Assembly (NCBI RefSeq): GCF_015706575.1
Contig: NW_024037048.1
Location: forward strand, 12,975,512 to 13,039,511
Length of the DNA stretch: 64,000 nucleotides
Reading direction: 5' to 3'
DNA from: Patiria miniata
Taxonomy: Eukaryota; Echinodermata; Asteroidea; Valvatida; Asterinidae
Numbering within the stretch: position 1 is the stretch's first letter; each line of letters starts with the position of its first letter. The position numbers were made by a program, and so were the translations under genes. Below the pieces are notes generated by a model, which was not told the origin of the DNA, made no database searches, and was given only the letters and a program-made list of their open reading frames with translations. Below are positions 1 through 10,339 of this stretch, in pieces.

Positions 1-1087
1 AATCGTATTGGCCATTAAAAAACCCAAATTTATATGATTTTTCATTTTTTTTTTTTACTTCCAAAGAGTGATTACAACAATTAACAAACTAATCACTTAA
101 TTGTTCTTACATAAAAACCTGTATTTTGACATAGTATTATATCGGCGAGTGTTCTAAATGTATTTCCTTCTATCACTTTGACACTTTACATTGATACAGT
201 TCTGTTCTGCTTTTTTCATATTCCCTTCCCAGGCATTCCAATCTTTGAAATAGCTGTACATTCCTTAATCCAAACTTTTCAAAAGCCATGTCATTTTATA
301 CTCCGTTTTATCACTATAACACAATATCTTGCTCATGCAACTTCCAAATATCATTGAACCGTGCTACTTTTGTAAACGTATGCATCAAAGTGAATTCCCG
401 AGCGGGACTGAAATTTAAAGCACAAGAAATTCAATGCACAAGTCACGTAATGTGTTGCTTACTTTTCAAGCGTGAATGAAGAATACCCTCAATTATTTTG
501 AGCTGTCGCTATTAAAGTTCAACCGGGTGTGAAAAGGTCTGCATGTTTTATGCGATTTTGAATAAAAATGTTTTATTATTATTATTAGCAAAGTATGAAA
601 TTGGGCGGGAAACCCTATACTATTTCATAGTGAATGAAAAAGTTCATTTCTGCTTTAAAACTCATAGTGAACTGGAGTTAAAAGTAAATTTGCCTGGACA
701 AGTGCAACAAAAGCTTAGAATGCCAACGAACTTTTGACCGAGTTACTAGTGTCTCAAAAAAAAAAGATTCATGACTTCACAAAAATTAATTTGAAAAAAA
801 AATCGTTTCAATAATAACGTTTAAACAAATTGATAGCTTATTTCACGAATCAGTCAATTCGAAAGAAATTGAACAATGCGACATTAAAACAGGTTGTTTT
901 TCTTGACGAATTCGGCCGAGAAAACCTACTATTTTAATTACTTGACCCTAATAACTTGGTGAGTATCTGTTTTTGAGTGGCAATGTATCCCAATGAGAAA
1001 AAAATCTCACTCATTTATCTTAATTGATAATAAAATAGTATTAAAATGTAAACGTAACCAGTATTCGTTTGTATGTTTTTTTTTCAG
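1..1087 (+). repeat. Upstream region of C1q gene A (segmentally duplicated)
   Basis: No coding region is supported here. The stretch is nearly identical to 42615-43709 and about 44490-45553, so it is one of three copies of the DNA lying upstream of the C1q genes. It ends in a pyrimidine tract with AG at 1086-1087, which looks like a splice acceptor. The window starts inside the unit, so any first exon or promoter of this copy lies outside. The short open frames here are not convincing as genes. Confidence 0.75.
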
Positions 1088-1147
1088 CCTACACTGAATT
1101 CCTTGTGATCTCTTCTTGGACCTGATCTTCAAGAACGAACCATCGAG
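1088..1147 (+). other. Candidate non-coding leader exon of C1q gene A
   Basis: A 60 bp segment is bounded by a strong acceptor (long T-run then CAG at 1085-1087) and a good donor (GTGGGT from 1148). Both boundaries are preserved in the copies at 43710-43769 and 45554-45613. A second acceptor (TTGTTTCAG ending at 1598) lies just upstream of the C1q start codon, so this segment could be a 5' untranslated exon spliced over about 450 bp to the coding exon. This rests on splice signals and duplicate conservation only. Confidence 0.4.
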
Positions 1148-1623
1148 GTGGGTGTGGTGAGGTTTAATTAATGATTCTATCAGGACCGGGGAAGGGGCAA
1201 GATGTAATCCGCCCCCCCCCAACAAAAAATACTACAGCTCCGGAACGCTTCGCCCTATCGGAATGCATTTTGGTGACCTTTCTCAACTCTTATTGGCGGG
1301 CGAAATAAAAAAAAATCGATTTGATGGGTTGCCACGACAACCGGTTTTATAAACTAGGCTTTTCATAAATGTTAGCCCCTTGATCCCTCATACGCCACTG
1401 TTATATAACAAAGAAAACATTCTTCGAACAATGATTCCTCCAATCTCATTTTTGGGGTTTTTTTTTTCTTCAAATCTGACGGCGGATTGTCATGAATTTT
1501 AGACTAGTTCTCCTGTTTATCAAACCTCAATATTTTTCTCTACTCTTCCCGTTTTTAAAAACTATTTTATAAAAAAAATCTCACCTGATTTGTTTCAGTT
1601 TAATCGTTGTTATTCTGTACAGA
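1148..1623 (+). other. Putative leader intron and 5' UTR of C1q gene A
   Basis: Non-coding. It holds a short poly-C run near 1211, then AT-rich DNA ending in a pyrimidine-rich acceptor at 1591-1598. A second possible acceptor (CTGTACAG) abuts the ATG at 1624. The same arrangement is seen before the second gene at 45614-46109. Confidence 0.45.
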
Positions 1624-2424
1624 ATGAAAATCTTCGTGGCAACCGTTCTTTCAATCGCCCTCCTTCTGGGTAACTCCGTCAACCTCCGAGCTTCCGTTAC
1701 TGGGCCGGTTGCCTCGGACGGTGATGGTCCTGCGTCCCAGGCGTGTCCGATGTGCTGCCAGGGGTCGGCTGCAATTCCCGGCATACCAGGTCTGCCTGGG
1801 TCCCTAGGTCAGTCAGGGTCAAAGGGCGAGCCAGGTCAAAAGGGTGATATTGGACAGATTGGACCTATAGGTGAGCGTGGAGCAGCTGGGCCTCAAGGGG
1901 ACGAAGGCATAGGCCAGCCCGGAAAAATTGGTCCAAGAGGAGTCCCAGGTGTTGTAGGGCCAACGGGGGAATCTGGTGTCAAAGGTCAAAAGGGTGAGCC
2001 AGGGGAGGCACCAGACGACTCCAACCAGCGGGTAGCATTCACCGTGGTGAGGACGAGCAGCTCGGATACATCTACGAGTCACGACACCCGTTTGCCCTTC
2101 CAGGCGACCGAGACGCTTCTACCGGGTACCAGCTTCGATCTCGAGACCGCCACGTTCACGTGTGGTGTGCCGGGCACCTACGTGTTCATGTTTTCTGTGA
2201 ACAAATATCCTTCCAGCAGCAGCCTGTGGGTTCAGCTCCGGAAGAACGGCGACGTGGTTGTCTCTGGCGGTAGCAGTGATTCAAGTCACCATGAGCAGGT
2301 GTCTGGGAGCGCGGTGGTGGTTCTGCAGCGTGGAGATACGATGTATCTCACCATGTACGGTAGGGCGTATAGTCATCCCTATCACTACACCTCATTCAGT
2401 GGCTTCCTCCTTTACCCCGAATAA
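1624..2424 (+). CDS. C1q-domain collagen-like secreted protein (copy A, 266 aa)
   Basis: The product is a predicted secreted recognition protein of the C1q/TNF-like superfamily, in which globular C1q heads bind ligands and a collagen stalk oligomerises. Residues 1-23 form a signal peptide ([19 protein letters not shown]). A CPMCC cluster (C41, C44, C45) could link chains. Gly-X-Y collagen repeats run from about G53 to G127, with one short interruption at G95-I96-G97. The C1q domain runs from about 136 to 266, with the family landmarks [27 protein letters not shown] and the C-terminal FSGFLLYPE. The coding part is a single exon. This ATG is chosen because a signal peptide follows it directly and acceptors lie just upstream. 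In invertebrate deuterostomes such proteins are lectin-like immune effectors; that role is inferred here. The near-twin is at 46110-46901. Confidence 0.93.
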   Translation: MKIFVATVLSIALLLGNSVNLRASVTGPVASDGDGPASQACPMCCQGSAAIPGIPGLPGSLGQSGSKGEPGQKGDIGQIGPIGERGAAGPQGDEGIGQPGKIGPRGVPGVVGPTGESGVKGQKGEPGEAPDDSNQRVAFTVVRTSSSDTSTSHDTRLPFQATETLLPGTSFDLETATFTCGVPGTYVFMFSVNKYPSSSSLWVQLRKNGDVVVSGGSSDSSHHEQVSGSAVVVLQRGDTMYLTMYGRAYSHPYHYTSFSGFLLYPE

Positions 2425-2425
2425 A
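2420..2425 (+). terminator. AATAAA overlapping the stop codon of C1q gene A
   Basis: The sequence GAATAAAC contains the TAA stop inside a canonical poly(A) hexamer. If it is used, the 3' UTR would be only about 20-30 nt. The same overlap exists in the second C1q gene. An alternative AATAAA lies near 2810 in both copies. Confidence 0.35.
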
Positions 2426-3846
2426 CAAAACAATCCACACATAAAGATACACGAGCATCGTGTTGCTGATTTTTTTAATCGCTTTCCATTTTGCCGAAAC
2501 AATAACTAATGAATTAAAAGAAGTAATGTTCAATGACAATGTCACAAAATATTATTATTAATGTTTTTGCATTGCGCATGCGCCAATCTGTATACTACAA
2601 TGGATTTGCCATTTCTTTTTTGATTTTTTGCAAAACAAAATATTTAGCTTCATGCATGAGTATTGAGATATAGTGAAAAGTATGCGTTAAGTTTGTTGAC
2701 AACGATTTTTCATTGTGTTGATTGTAGGCCAATAGGGAAGTATTTTGATGGAATTCTTTTTTTCAAAGGAAGCTGGGTCATTATTTTTTTTTAGAAACAA
2801 AAGATTTGCAATAAAGCAGTGCCACCATGTATCCAGAAATATTAACAACTAAAAACAGATTGTGTTTATGGCGTTATCTCGACCAACCTGGATTTTTTAG
2901 GCCATGTTTCTGACCGCCATTTTTTTTTATTGCCACATTTGGTCAACATATCAAATAACGTGTTTTTTTCCCCGAAAACAAATGCAACTAATTTGTAGTA
3001 TTGGGTATTAAAAACAGATTAATTCAACACAATAACTGTATCCTAAAGCAAACAAAGTATAAAAGACATACAGACAACAAACAAAATATTTTGCTACATA
3101 CCTGGATAATTTTAGGGCGTTTACTGTAACATGTTATTTTCTTCGCCTTATGTTCCCTGTATGCCCAGCACAGATGATGTCAATTAAATCAATCCCATGT
3201 ATGTATCAATTTTTATTTCATGTCACGAAAAAAGTCTCGAGTGATTGAATCTGATTTTCTTATAGACTTTAAGCTTGGCATTTGGATTAACAATTGTTTG
3301 AAATATTCTAATGCTATTCACAGCAATTAGAACACACTGGATTTTATGAAATGATTGCATTATTTTAAACGTTACAATATGTGAGAATTATGTAAAAGTA
3401 GTACAATTGACTGGCTATGAAAACAGTATGCATAAAACCTCATTCTGAGGATTACCAAAAGCACCACCATTGTTGATAAATACTCTCTTTTTTTCGATTG
3501 GCTTCGTTATGAAAAAAACAACATGATTTTAATTAATTTCAGTTGAAACAGAAACGTGCCCACAGTAATGAAAAATGTGGGATTGGCTGTTGTTTTTAAA
3601 GCCCGTAAAAATGCGACAAGTGTTTCTTGATTAACAGACTCCAAATTATTTGAAGACTTTCATTGTTCTTAATCAGTATTACTTGATTGCATTCAAGAAA
3701 CTCACTTTGAAAACATCAGTGAAAGTGTCAGCCCGTTAGATGGTAAAGAAACAATCTCAACGAAATCAATCAAAACAAAGCACAATTCCATTCAAGTGAG
3801 GAGGGTCTTTCAACTGGTTGGAATTGTCCTTTGTCACTTTATCATT
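2426..3846. other. Conserved non-coding DNA downstream of C1q gene A
   Basis: No gene seen. It is highly similar to 46903-48335, with small indels, as part of the segmental duplication. It contains an AATAAA near 2810 and no convincing reading frame. Its near-identity to the other copy gives a baseline of divergence against which the C1q domains stand out. Confidence 0.6.
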
Positions 3847-3987
3847 TCAAGTGAATTTCTGTGTATTGACTTTTATTTGGATGCCATATTTGGCATCCCT
3901 GCTGACAGCATATCCTTGGATAATGTCTCCAGCCAGCACATGTACATGTAGGCTGAACAAGTACGCTTCCTGGGAATAGGTAGACTC
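3847..3987 (-). CDS. Terminal coding exon of an unidentified minus-strand gene (copy A)
   Basis: On the minus strand a textbook acceptor (pyrimidine tract then TTGCAG) is followed by 46 open codons and a TGA. The peptide begins ESTYSQEAYLF, continues with SLHVHVLAGDIIQGYAVSRD and ends KVNTQKFT. The second copy at 48336-48476 is open over the same 141 bp, although the DNA just upstream of its acceptor has been replaced. I do not recognise the family. It does not match the SLC12A C-terminus that lies upstream on the same strand. It could be the 3' end of a gene whose other exons lie further upstream, or chance. Confidence 0.4.
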   Translation of the reverse strand, partial: ESTYSQEAYLFSLHVHVLAGDIIQGYAVSRDAKYGIQIKVNTQKFT

Positions 3988-4009
3988 CTGCAAGAAATCA
4001 AAGAAAAGG

Positions 4010-4140
4010 TTATAATGGACCCTTCCTGCACGTCAATCAACAGTGCACACCGACCAATCAGATCATCACTTTTGATCAGGTGACCACAGTAGCTCAGTCA
4101 GACTGGGTCACAAGCACTGTTAGATCTATTGCTCACCCCG
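4010..4140. repeat. Dispersed repeat with GTGCAC and GACCAATCAGATC motifs
   Basis: The segment with GACCAATCAGATCA and CAGGTGACCACA is related to 21690-21760, inside the last IFT56 intron. It is a short interspersed repeat of unknown type and is largely deleted in the second copy of the duplication (near 48480). Confidence 0.45.
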
Positions 4141-4391
4141 CCCCCATTTTTTTGCACCAGCGGTTAACACCCCCCCCCCCCAAGTATTCTGTAAAGAATG
4201 CCCTTTTTACACAAGTAACGTTTTAGTTTTTACACAAGTGTCCTTAGTTTTCTTTAAAAAGTTTCTTGTTACGCCAGCGGCTTGTAAAGAATTTTTGGTA
4301 TTTCGTGTATACGTCAGCAATTGTGCCGCCATGAAAAGCGCCACCCATTGACCTACCGCCGTTTGCGAGTTAACCACGCCCCTTAGACAAC

Positions 4392-4575
4392 TCTATAAGC
4401 CTTTTCGCCGATACCGCCATCTTTGAATTATTGTTTTCGGGGGGGGGGGGGGGACATTACAATGAAAATACGTCTCATCATGCAACTGTAGCTGAGAATG
4501 ATGGGATGTCTTTTCATTGTAATGCCCCCCCCCCCCCCCATTTCAAAGATGGCGGTATCCGCGAAACGGCTCATG
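4392..4575. mobile_element. Foldback element with poly-G/poly-C arms (copy A)
   Basis: Two arms of about 80-90 bp are inverted repeats of each other. The outer parts carry a GATACCGCCATCTTTGAA-like block and its complement. Next come a G-run (from 4440) and a C-run (from 4526) that can pair, then CATTACAATGAAAA and its complement, around a loop of about 40 bp. This is the architecture of a MITE/foldback element. The second copy is at about 48812-48985 with shorter G/C runs. Confidence 0.65.
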
Positions 4576-4956
4576 GAATTTTGTACATTAATTTTTGTTT
4601 GTCTCACATTTTGGCATTCTGCGTCCATTTGTATATCATGTTTAGACAAGCTGCGTTGACGCAGTTCCACCGTGATAGGTTAATTGTCTGATAGTGGCCA
4701 TTATCGCCGGTTTGAAAAGCACCCCATAGGAAGATGGTACCCAGCCCCGTCCCCCTACGCCCCGCTTTTTGATTTTACGGAGGCCGGGTGACTAGTGACA
4801 TGTTCCTTCAGCACGAATTGGCGAGTGCCCTTTTCATGTCTAAATGACCCCCCCCCCCCTTCCCATAAAAAACGACCTGGCTTAAAGTCGTGCAATCTCT
4901 ATAGACATTAAAAGGAATTTTCACAGCTCTCAAATAGCGAGCGTGTGGTTTTACAG

Positions 4957-5087
4957 TGGTGGATCAAAAGGCGGTCACCCACCCCCCCCCCCCCCACCCG
5001 GCACAAATAATCTAAACATTTTCCAGACCCCCCCCCCCCATACCTGACATCGCAACCCCCCAGCCAAAGATAGATCCACCCCTGTTT
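4957..5087. mobile_element. Small MITE-like repeat, GGGGCGGATC family, C-rich
   Basis: It begins CAGTGGTGGATC and ends GATCCACCCCTG, which are imperfect terminal inverted repeats enclosing two poly-C runs. Related ends occur at 8180-8240, 55760-55830, 38098-38290 and about 40662-40810. It is probably a short non-autonomous element that sits inside the duplicated units. Confidence 0.45.
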
Positions 5088-5403
5088 AGGATTTCACACT
5101 AGTTTCTGCTATAGTGAGTAGGTTTGCGTAATTGTGAAGTAAGTGCCCTTAGATTAGCCACTCATTATTTTCATGGGAATTGCCAATGCTACAACAGACA
5201 TTTTTGCATGACACTTAAAAATTACAGCTTTTGCAAAAAGTTTAAACAATCAGTTACAGAGGATTACTTCTGTGCTTACAGGGATAGCGCAGGATTTCTG
5301 TGCAAGCGTGCTGTTAGCAGAGAATGAGGATCATAAGCACACAATTGTGTGCTTAAACCATGAAATTGAGTCTATTGAGTTAGTAGTGGCTTTTTGTACT
5401 TAC

Positions 5404-5471
5404 ATGACAATGAGCTGAGCCTCCTGGGAATGTTGGAGAAGCAATTCACGGATCCGCATCCGTATGTTGGT
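5404..5471 (-). pseudogene. SLC12A-like C-terminal exon, unit 1
   Basis: This 68 bp minus-strand exon has acceptor CTTTCAG and donor GTAAGT. It encodes a peptide ending IRELLLQHSQEAQLIVM. This corresponds to the family segment just before the last strand of the cytosolic C-terminal domain of SLC12 Na-K-Cl/Na-Cl cotransporters. The exon itself is intact and reads in phase after the exon ending at 5936, but that upstream exon is broken. The same exon recurs at 8496-8563, 49143-49210 and 56135-56202. Confidence 0.7.
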
Positions 5472-5935
5472 CTGAAAGAAAAAAAAATTTCAGGCGAAAA
5501 AATTTAGTGATTTATTGATGTTTAACAAAGTCGAGTTCCATGCACTTGGCAAATCAAATGAACTGAGAGATGTATGGAAAAATGGATTGAAAGTGATCAA
5601 TCTCATTATTGAAAATCACCCACCAGAATGTCAAAGGTTGGACACAATTAACAATGTTGCAAGACTGGACTTAAAATCACACAAACCAGGGACAAAGCAT
5701 AAAGTGGATACTGGGAAAGCTTTAAGTGTATTGTCTCCATGCATAGACAAAGAGGGCGCTTTATAGTCAAACAAGCAGAAGCCGGAATGAGGGACACTTC
5801 ACTGGTTCACTCATGCTGGTTCTCGTGTATTTGGTACCAGCATTTATAAGCCACGATGGCGCCCAAATGGCCCTTGTTTATAGTTTTCTCTGTGGAGGGG
5901 GGGGGGGGTGCTTGAGCGCAAGGAGGAGATTCTAC

Positions 5936-6256
5936 CTTCTCGTTGAGCGTAGTGACTTCCTCCTTGCTGATCTTCCAAGAAAACTTCTCCGTGGTCTCCC
6001 CTGCTTCCTCATCCAGCATCCAGGGTTTGGACAGCTCCTTGAACCGTCTCAGGCTCTCAGTCCTTGGGCTTCTTGTTCAGGTCCGGGATGACCTCCACGT
6101 CCGAGCAGTTGATGCGGAACTTGCTGAGCATGTTGGCCATGTTCATCTTCTCCCTGTCCATTTGCTCCTTCTTGCTCGTGGTGGCAAAGACGCGCAGCTT
6201 GCATTTCTCCCAGTTGGATTTCATGGAGATGAGGTGATCGATGAGTAGGATCAAGC
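5936..6256 (-). pseudogene. SLC12A-like cytosolic-domain exon, unit 1
   Basis: The minus-strand exon has acceptor CCCCCAG and donor GTAGAA. It encodes the family signature WEKCKLRVFATT, then NMANMLSKFRINCSDVEVIP, KELSKPWMLDEEAG and a WKISKEEV motif equivalent to the PWKISDEE motif of NKCC/NCC. These belong to the cytosolic C-terminal domain of cation-chloride cotransporters, which regulates transport and dimerisation. After DLNKKPKD there is an in-frame TGA and then a frame change, so this copy cannot make the full domain. Adjacent introns carry long C-runs on the coding strand. The family assignment is strong; the pseudogene status follows from the lesion. Confidence 0.8.
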
Positions 6257-6723
6257 CTGGGGGTGGTGGGGGCGGAGGTTGGGGGGGGGGGGTTCAAAAA
6301 CAAAATTATACAGAGCATTATATAAAGCATGTGTTTCCTTAGACATGCAGCCATCCAGAATAACCTGAGAGATCTCTGAAAGGCTCCCTGAAATGAATTC
6401 CATGAACTGAAACATATAATAAAATAATCAGGCCAACCAAGAACCAAAAGTGTGGTGTTTTCTACTACATACAAAAAACAACTGTGTGGTAGGGTAGGTA
6501 AAATCTGTTTTGGGGGTTTGACATTTCAATAGCCTAAAAATATAGGGTGGGATGATAGTCATTAAAATTTACTTTTTTTCTCTACTTTAATTTGCATGCA
6601 TTAATTAACATGTGAATCATTCTGCCGACTACTGACCAACTTACACAAAAATAAATATAAAGTTTATAGTTTTCACTGTGGGGGGGGGGGGGGGGGTGCT
6701 TGATCCCAAGGAGGAGATTCTAC

Positions 6724-6908
6724 CTTCTCTTTGAGCATGGTGACTTCTTCCTTGCTGATCTTCCAAGGAAACTTCTCTGTGGTCTCCAGCTGCTTCCTCA
6801 TCCAGCATCCAGGGTTTGGAGAGCTCCTTGATGATTGTGTTGGTCTTGATCTTACCCAACCAACAGCACAGAACTCCATCTTGGGCAAAATCTTGTCCTT
6901 GTACCAGC
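6724..6908 (-). pseudogene. Mosaic SLC12A-like exon, unit 1
   Basis: On the minus strand this block fuses three SLC12A coding segments without introns. The first is the start of a transmembrane-region exon (WYKDKILPKMEFCAVG, compare 54532-54654). The second is a short LGKIKTNTII piece resembling the family's GLGRMKPN region. The third is KELSKPWMLDEEA plus TEKFPWKISKEEV from the C-terminal domain. The pieces are not all in one frame. Copies lie at 9818-10003, 12283-12467, 14954-15041 (truncated by the gap) and 50482-50667. Confidence 0.7.
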
Positions 6909-7239
6909 CTTCAGAAAAAGAAAAAAAACAGTCAATTGTTATTTAATGATCGTTAACTTGGTTATCGTTCAGATCGGAGTAAACCTGAAGTTAACACAAC
7001 CTAGATATACCTCACGGTATACCAAACGTTAAATCTGACACCGTGGCAGCAAGGAGATTTCCACCTTTCTATGAATATGCCTGTGAATGAGCATGACGAC
7101 TATTTATAAAAGATATAGACATATATCATACTTGGCAATAGGGATAGTCAGTGGAAAGAACTTGGGACAGGTGTGTACAAAGTTACACGCAAGACCCAGA
7201 CGTTTTTTAAGCGAATTACTGAGAAGACAACCATAATTA

Positions 7240-8020
7240 TTGGTAATGAGGATATTTTTATTATTATGGAGTAGATTAACCATCTTGGTTAGGGGGATAT
7301 TTTTTAGAAGGGAATTATGGAGGAGACTAACCATCTTGGCTAGGAGAATTTTATTTTTAGAAGGGAACTATGGAGGAGAATTTAACCAGCTTGGCTCGGA
7401 GGAAAATTTTAGAAGGGAATTATGGAGGAAATTGATCATCTTGGCTAGGAGGATATGTTTAAGAAGGGCACTATGGAGGAGACTAACCATCTTGGCTCGG
7501 AGGTTTAAAAAAAAAAGAATTATGGAGAAGACTAACCATCGTGGCTAGGAGGATATTTTTTAGAAGGGAATTACAGAGGAGACTTACCATATCTTGGCTA
7601 GGAGAATATTTTTAGAAGGAATCATGGAGGAGATTAACCATCTTGGCTAGGAGAATATTTTTAAAAAAAGGGAATTATGGAGGAGACAAAGCATCATGGT
7701 TAGGAGGATATTTGTTTTAGAAGGGATTTATTGAGATGACTATTACCATCCCGGCTAAAGGACATTTTTAGAAGGAATTTATGGAAGAGACTAACAATCT
7801 AAGCTAGAAGGACATTTTTTAAGAAGGGAATTATGGAGGAGACGAACCATCATGGTTAGGAAGATATTTGTTTTAGAAAAGATTAATGGCTAGGAGGATA
7901 TTTTTAGAAGGAAATTATGGAGAAAGCTACAACCATCTTGGCTAGGGGAATATGTTTTTAAAGGAATTAATGAGGATATTAACCATCTTGGCTAGGAGGA
8001 TATATTGTTGTTTTTTCCAT
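7240..8020. repeat. ~52 bp minisatellite block 1
   Basis: Degenerate tandem copies of a unit containing GAAGGGAATTATGGAGGAG, CTAACCATCTTGGCTAGG and AGGATATTTTT. It lies between SLC12A-derived exon blocks. The same family occurs at 10340-11040, 12800-13460, 35170-37640 (inverted), 51010-51600, 55005-55590 and 57370-58540. Apparent open frames within it are periodic artefacts. Confidence 0.9.
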
Positions 8021-8159
8021 TTTTGTGAAACTGTTTTATAGAAGAATATTTCATCAAGTATTAAATATCGTGACAAAGGACGAATTAGTTATAATGCAGG
8101 CTAGGGGGCTTACTTTGTTAATGAGGAAAAAGGATTTGATCTTTGAAGGAAGGAGGATA

Positions 8160-8480
8160 ATGGAAACATTTTCCAGATCCCCAACCATACCTGACAACAC
8201 CCCCCCCCCCCCCCAGCCAAGTAAGATCCACCCTGTTTAGGATTTCACACTAGGTTCTGCTATAGTGAGTAGGTTTGCATAATTGTGAAGTGCCCTAAGA
8301 TTAGCCACTCATTATTTTCATGGGAATTGCCAACACTACAACAGACATTTTTGCATGACACTTAAAAATTACGGCTTTTGCAAAAAGCCTAAACAATCAG
8401 AGAGGATTACTTCGGTGCTTACAGGGATAGCGCAGGAATTCTGCTTAAACTATGAAATTGAGTCTATTGAGTTAGTAGTG
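8160..8480. repeat. Intergenic part of the SLC12A-derived unit 1/2
   Basis: No gene. It is a shortened copy of 5000-5400, also found at 55750-56130. It carries the C-run and GATCCACC end of a MITE-like repeat, followed by unit DNA leading to the exon at 8496. Confidence 0.6.
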
Positions 8481-8495
8481 GCTTTGTGTACTTAC

Positions 8496-8563
8496 ATGAC
8501 AATGAGCTGAGCCTCCTGAGAATGTTGGAGAAGCAATTCACGGATCCGTATCTGTCTGTTGGT
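8496..8563 (-). pseudogene. SLC12A-like C-terminal exon, unit 2
   Basis: A 68 bp copy of the 5404-5471 exon with donor GTAAGT kept and acceptor altered to TTTCCAG. The reading frame is open. It belongs to the second tandem unit, whose main domain exon at 9028-9346 has an in-frame stop. Confidence 0.65.
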
Positions 8564-9027
8564 CTGGAAAAAAAAAAGAAATCAGGCGAAAACATGGAGT
8601 GATTTATTGATGATTAATAAAGTTGAGTTCCATGCACTTGGCAAATCAAATGAACTGAGAGTTGTACGAAAAATGGATTGAAAGTGATCAATCTCTTTTT
8701 TGAAAATCAGCCTCCAGAATGTCAAAGGTTGGACCAATTAATAGATGTTGCAAGACTGGACTTAAAATCACACAAACCAGGGACTAAGCGTAAAGTGGAA
8801 ACTGGGAAAGCTTTAAGTGTATTGCCTCCATGCATGGACAAAAGAGGGCGCTTTATAGTAAAAACAAGCAGAAACCGGAATAAGGGACACTTCACTGGTT
8901 CACTCATGCTGGTTATTGTGTATTTGGTACCAGCATTTATAAGCCACGATGGTGCCCAAAAGGCCCTCGTTTATAGTTTTCTCTGTGGGGGGGGGGGGGG
9001 TGCTTGAGTGCAAGAAGGAGATTCTAC

Positions 9028-9346
9028 CTTCTCGTTGAGCGTAGTGACTTCCTCCTTGCTGATCTTCCAAGGAAACTTCTCCTTGGTCTACCCTGCTTCC
9101 TCATCCAGCATCCAGGGTTTGGAGAGCTCCTTGAACCGTCTCAGGCTCTACTCCTTGGGCTTCTTGTTCAGGTCTGGGATGACCTCCACGTCCGAGCAGT
9201 TGATGCGGAACTTGCTGAGCATGTTGGCCATGTTCATCTTCTCCCTGTCCATTTGCTCCTTCTTGCCCGTGGTGGCAAAGACGCGCAGCTTGCATTTCTC
9301 CCAGTTGGATTTCATGGAGATGAGGTGAGGATGAGTAGGATCAAGC
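9028..9346 (-). pseudogene. SLC12A-like cytosolic-domain exon, unit 2
   Basis: A minus-strand copy of the 5936-6256 exon. The frame reads through DVEVIPDLNKKPKE, meets TAG, and then continues in the same frame as SLRRFKELSKPWMLDEEAG. Splice sites (CCCCCAG acceptor, GTAGAA donor) remain. Apart from the stop this is one of the least damaged copies. The 5' part near CTCATC is shortened by a few bases relative to unit 1. Confidence 0.78.
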
Positions 9347-9817
9347 CTGGGGGTGGTGGGAGGTGGGGGCGGAGGTGGGGGGGGGGGGGTTCACAAACAA
9401 AAATTATACAGAGCATTATATAAAGCATGTGTTTCCTTAGACATGCAGCCATCCAGAATAACCTGAGAGATCTCTGAAAGGCTCCCTGAAATGAATTCCA
9501 TGAACTGAAACATATAATAAAATAATCAGGCCAACCAAGAACCAAAAGTGTGGTGTTTTCTACTACATACAAAAAACAACTGTGTGGTAGGGTAGGTAAA
9601 AATCTGTTTTGGGGGTTTGACATTTCAATAGCCTAAAAATATAGGGTGGGATGATAGTCATTAAAATTTACTTTTTTTCTCTACTTTAATTTGCATGCAT
9701 TAATTAACATGTGAATCATTCTGCCGACTACTGACCAACTTACACAAAAATAAATATAAAGTTTATAGTTTTCACTGTGGGGGGGGGGGGTGCTTGATCC
9801 CAAGGAGGAGATTCTAC

Positions 9818-10003
9818 CTTCTCTTTGAGCGTGGTGACTTCTTCCTTGCTGATCTTCCAAGGAAACTTCTCCGTGGTCTCCAGGCTGCTTCCTCATCCAG
9901 CATCCAGGGTTTGGAGAGCTCCTTGATGATTGTGTTGGTCTTGATCTTACCCAACCAACAGCACAGAACTCCATCTTGGGCAAAATCTTGTCCTTGTACC
10001 AGC
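9818..10003 (-). pseudogene. Mosaic SLC12A-like exon, unit 2
   Basis: The same three-part fusion as 6724-6908: WYKDKILPKMEFCAVG, then KIKTNTII, then SKPWMLDEEA and TEKFPWKISKEEV in shifted frames. The breakpoints match those of the other copies, so the fusion predates the tandem amplification. Confidence 0.7.
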
Positions 10004-10339
10004 CTTCAGAAAAGAAAAAAAAAAAAGTCAATTGTTATTTAATGATCTTTAACTTGGTTATCGTTAAGATCGGAGTAAACCTGAAGTTAACACAACCTAG
10101 ATATACCTCACGGTATACCAAACGTTAAATCTGACACCGTGGCAGCAAGGAGATTTCCACCTTTCTATGAATATGCCTTTGAATGAGCATGACAACTATT
10201 TATAAAAGATATAGACATATATCATACTCGGCAATAGGGATAGTCAGTGGAAAGAACTTGGGACAGGTGTGTACAGTTCACGCAAGACTCGGACTTGTTT
10301 TAAGCGAATTACTGAGAAGACGACCATAATTATTGGTAA

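Noticed and set aside
4431..4691. Coding frames through the poly-G/poly-C foldback
   Set aside because: The frame depends on homopolymer length, which differs between the two copies.
5807..6474. Plus-strand frames such as HVRAVDAELAEHVGHVHLL across the array
   Set aside because: These are antisense shadows of the minus-strand SLC12A cytosolic-domain exon, recurring in every unit.
6673..6888. Proline-rich C-termini (APPPPPP) in several SLC12A-like frames
   Set aside because: They arise from reading past the GTAGAA donor into an intronic C-run.
7240..8020. Open frames with RRELWRRLTILARRI-type repeats (also at 57.3-58.2 kb)
   Set aside because: Periodic translation of the ~52 bp minisatellite; the frame is broken in most units.
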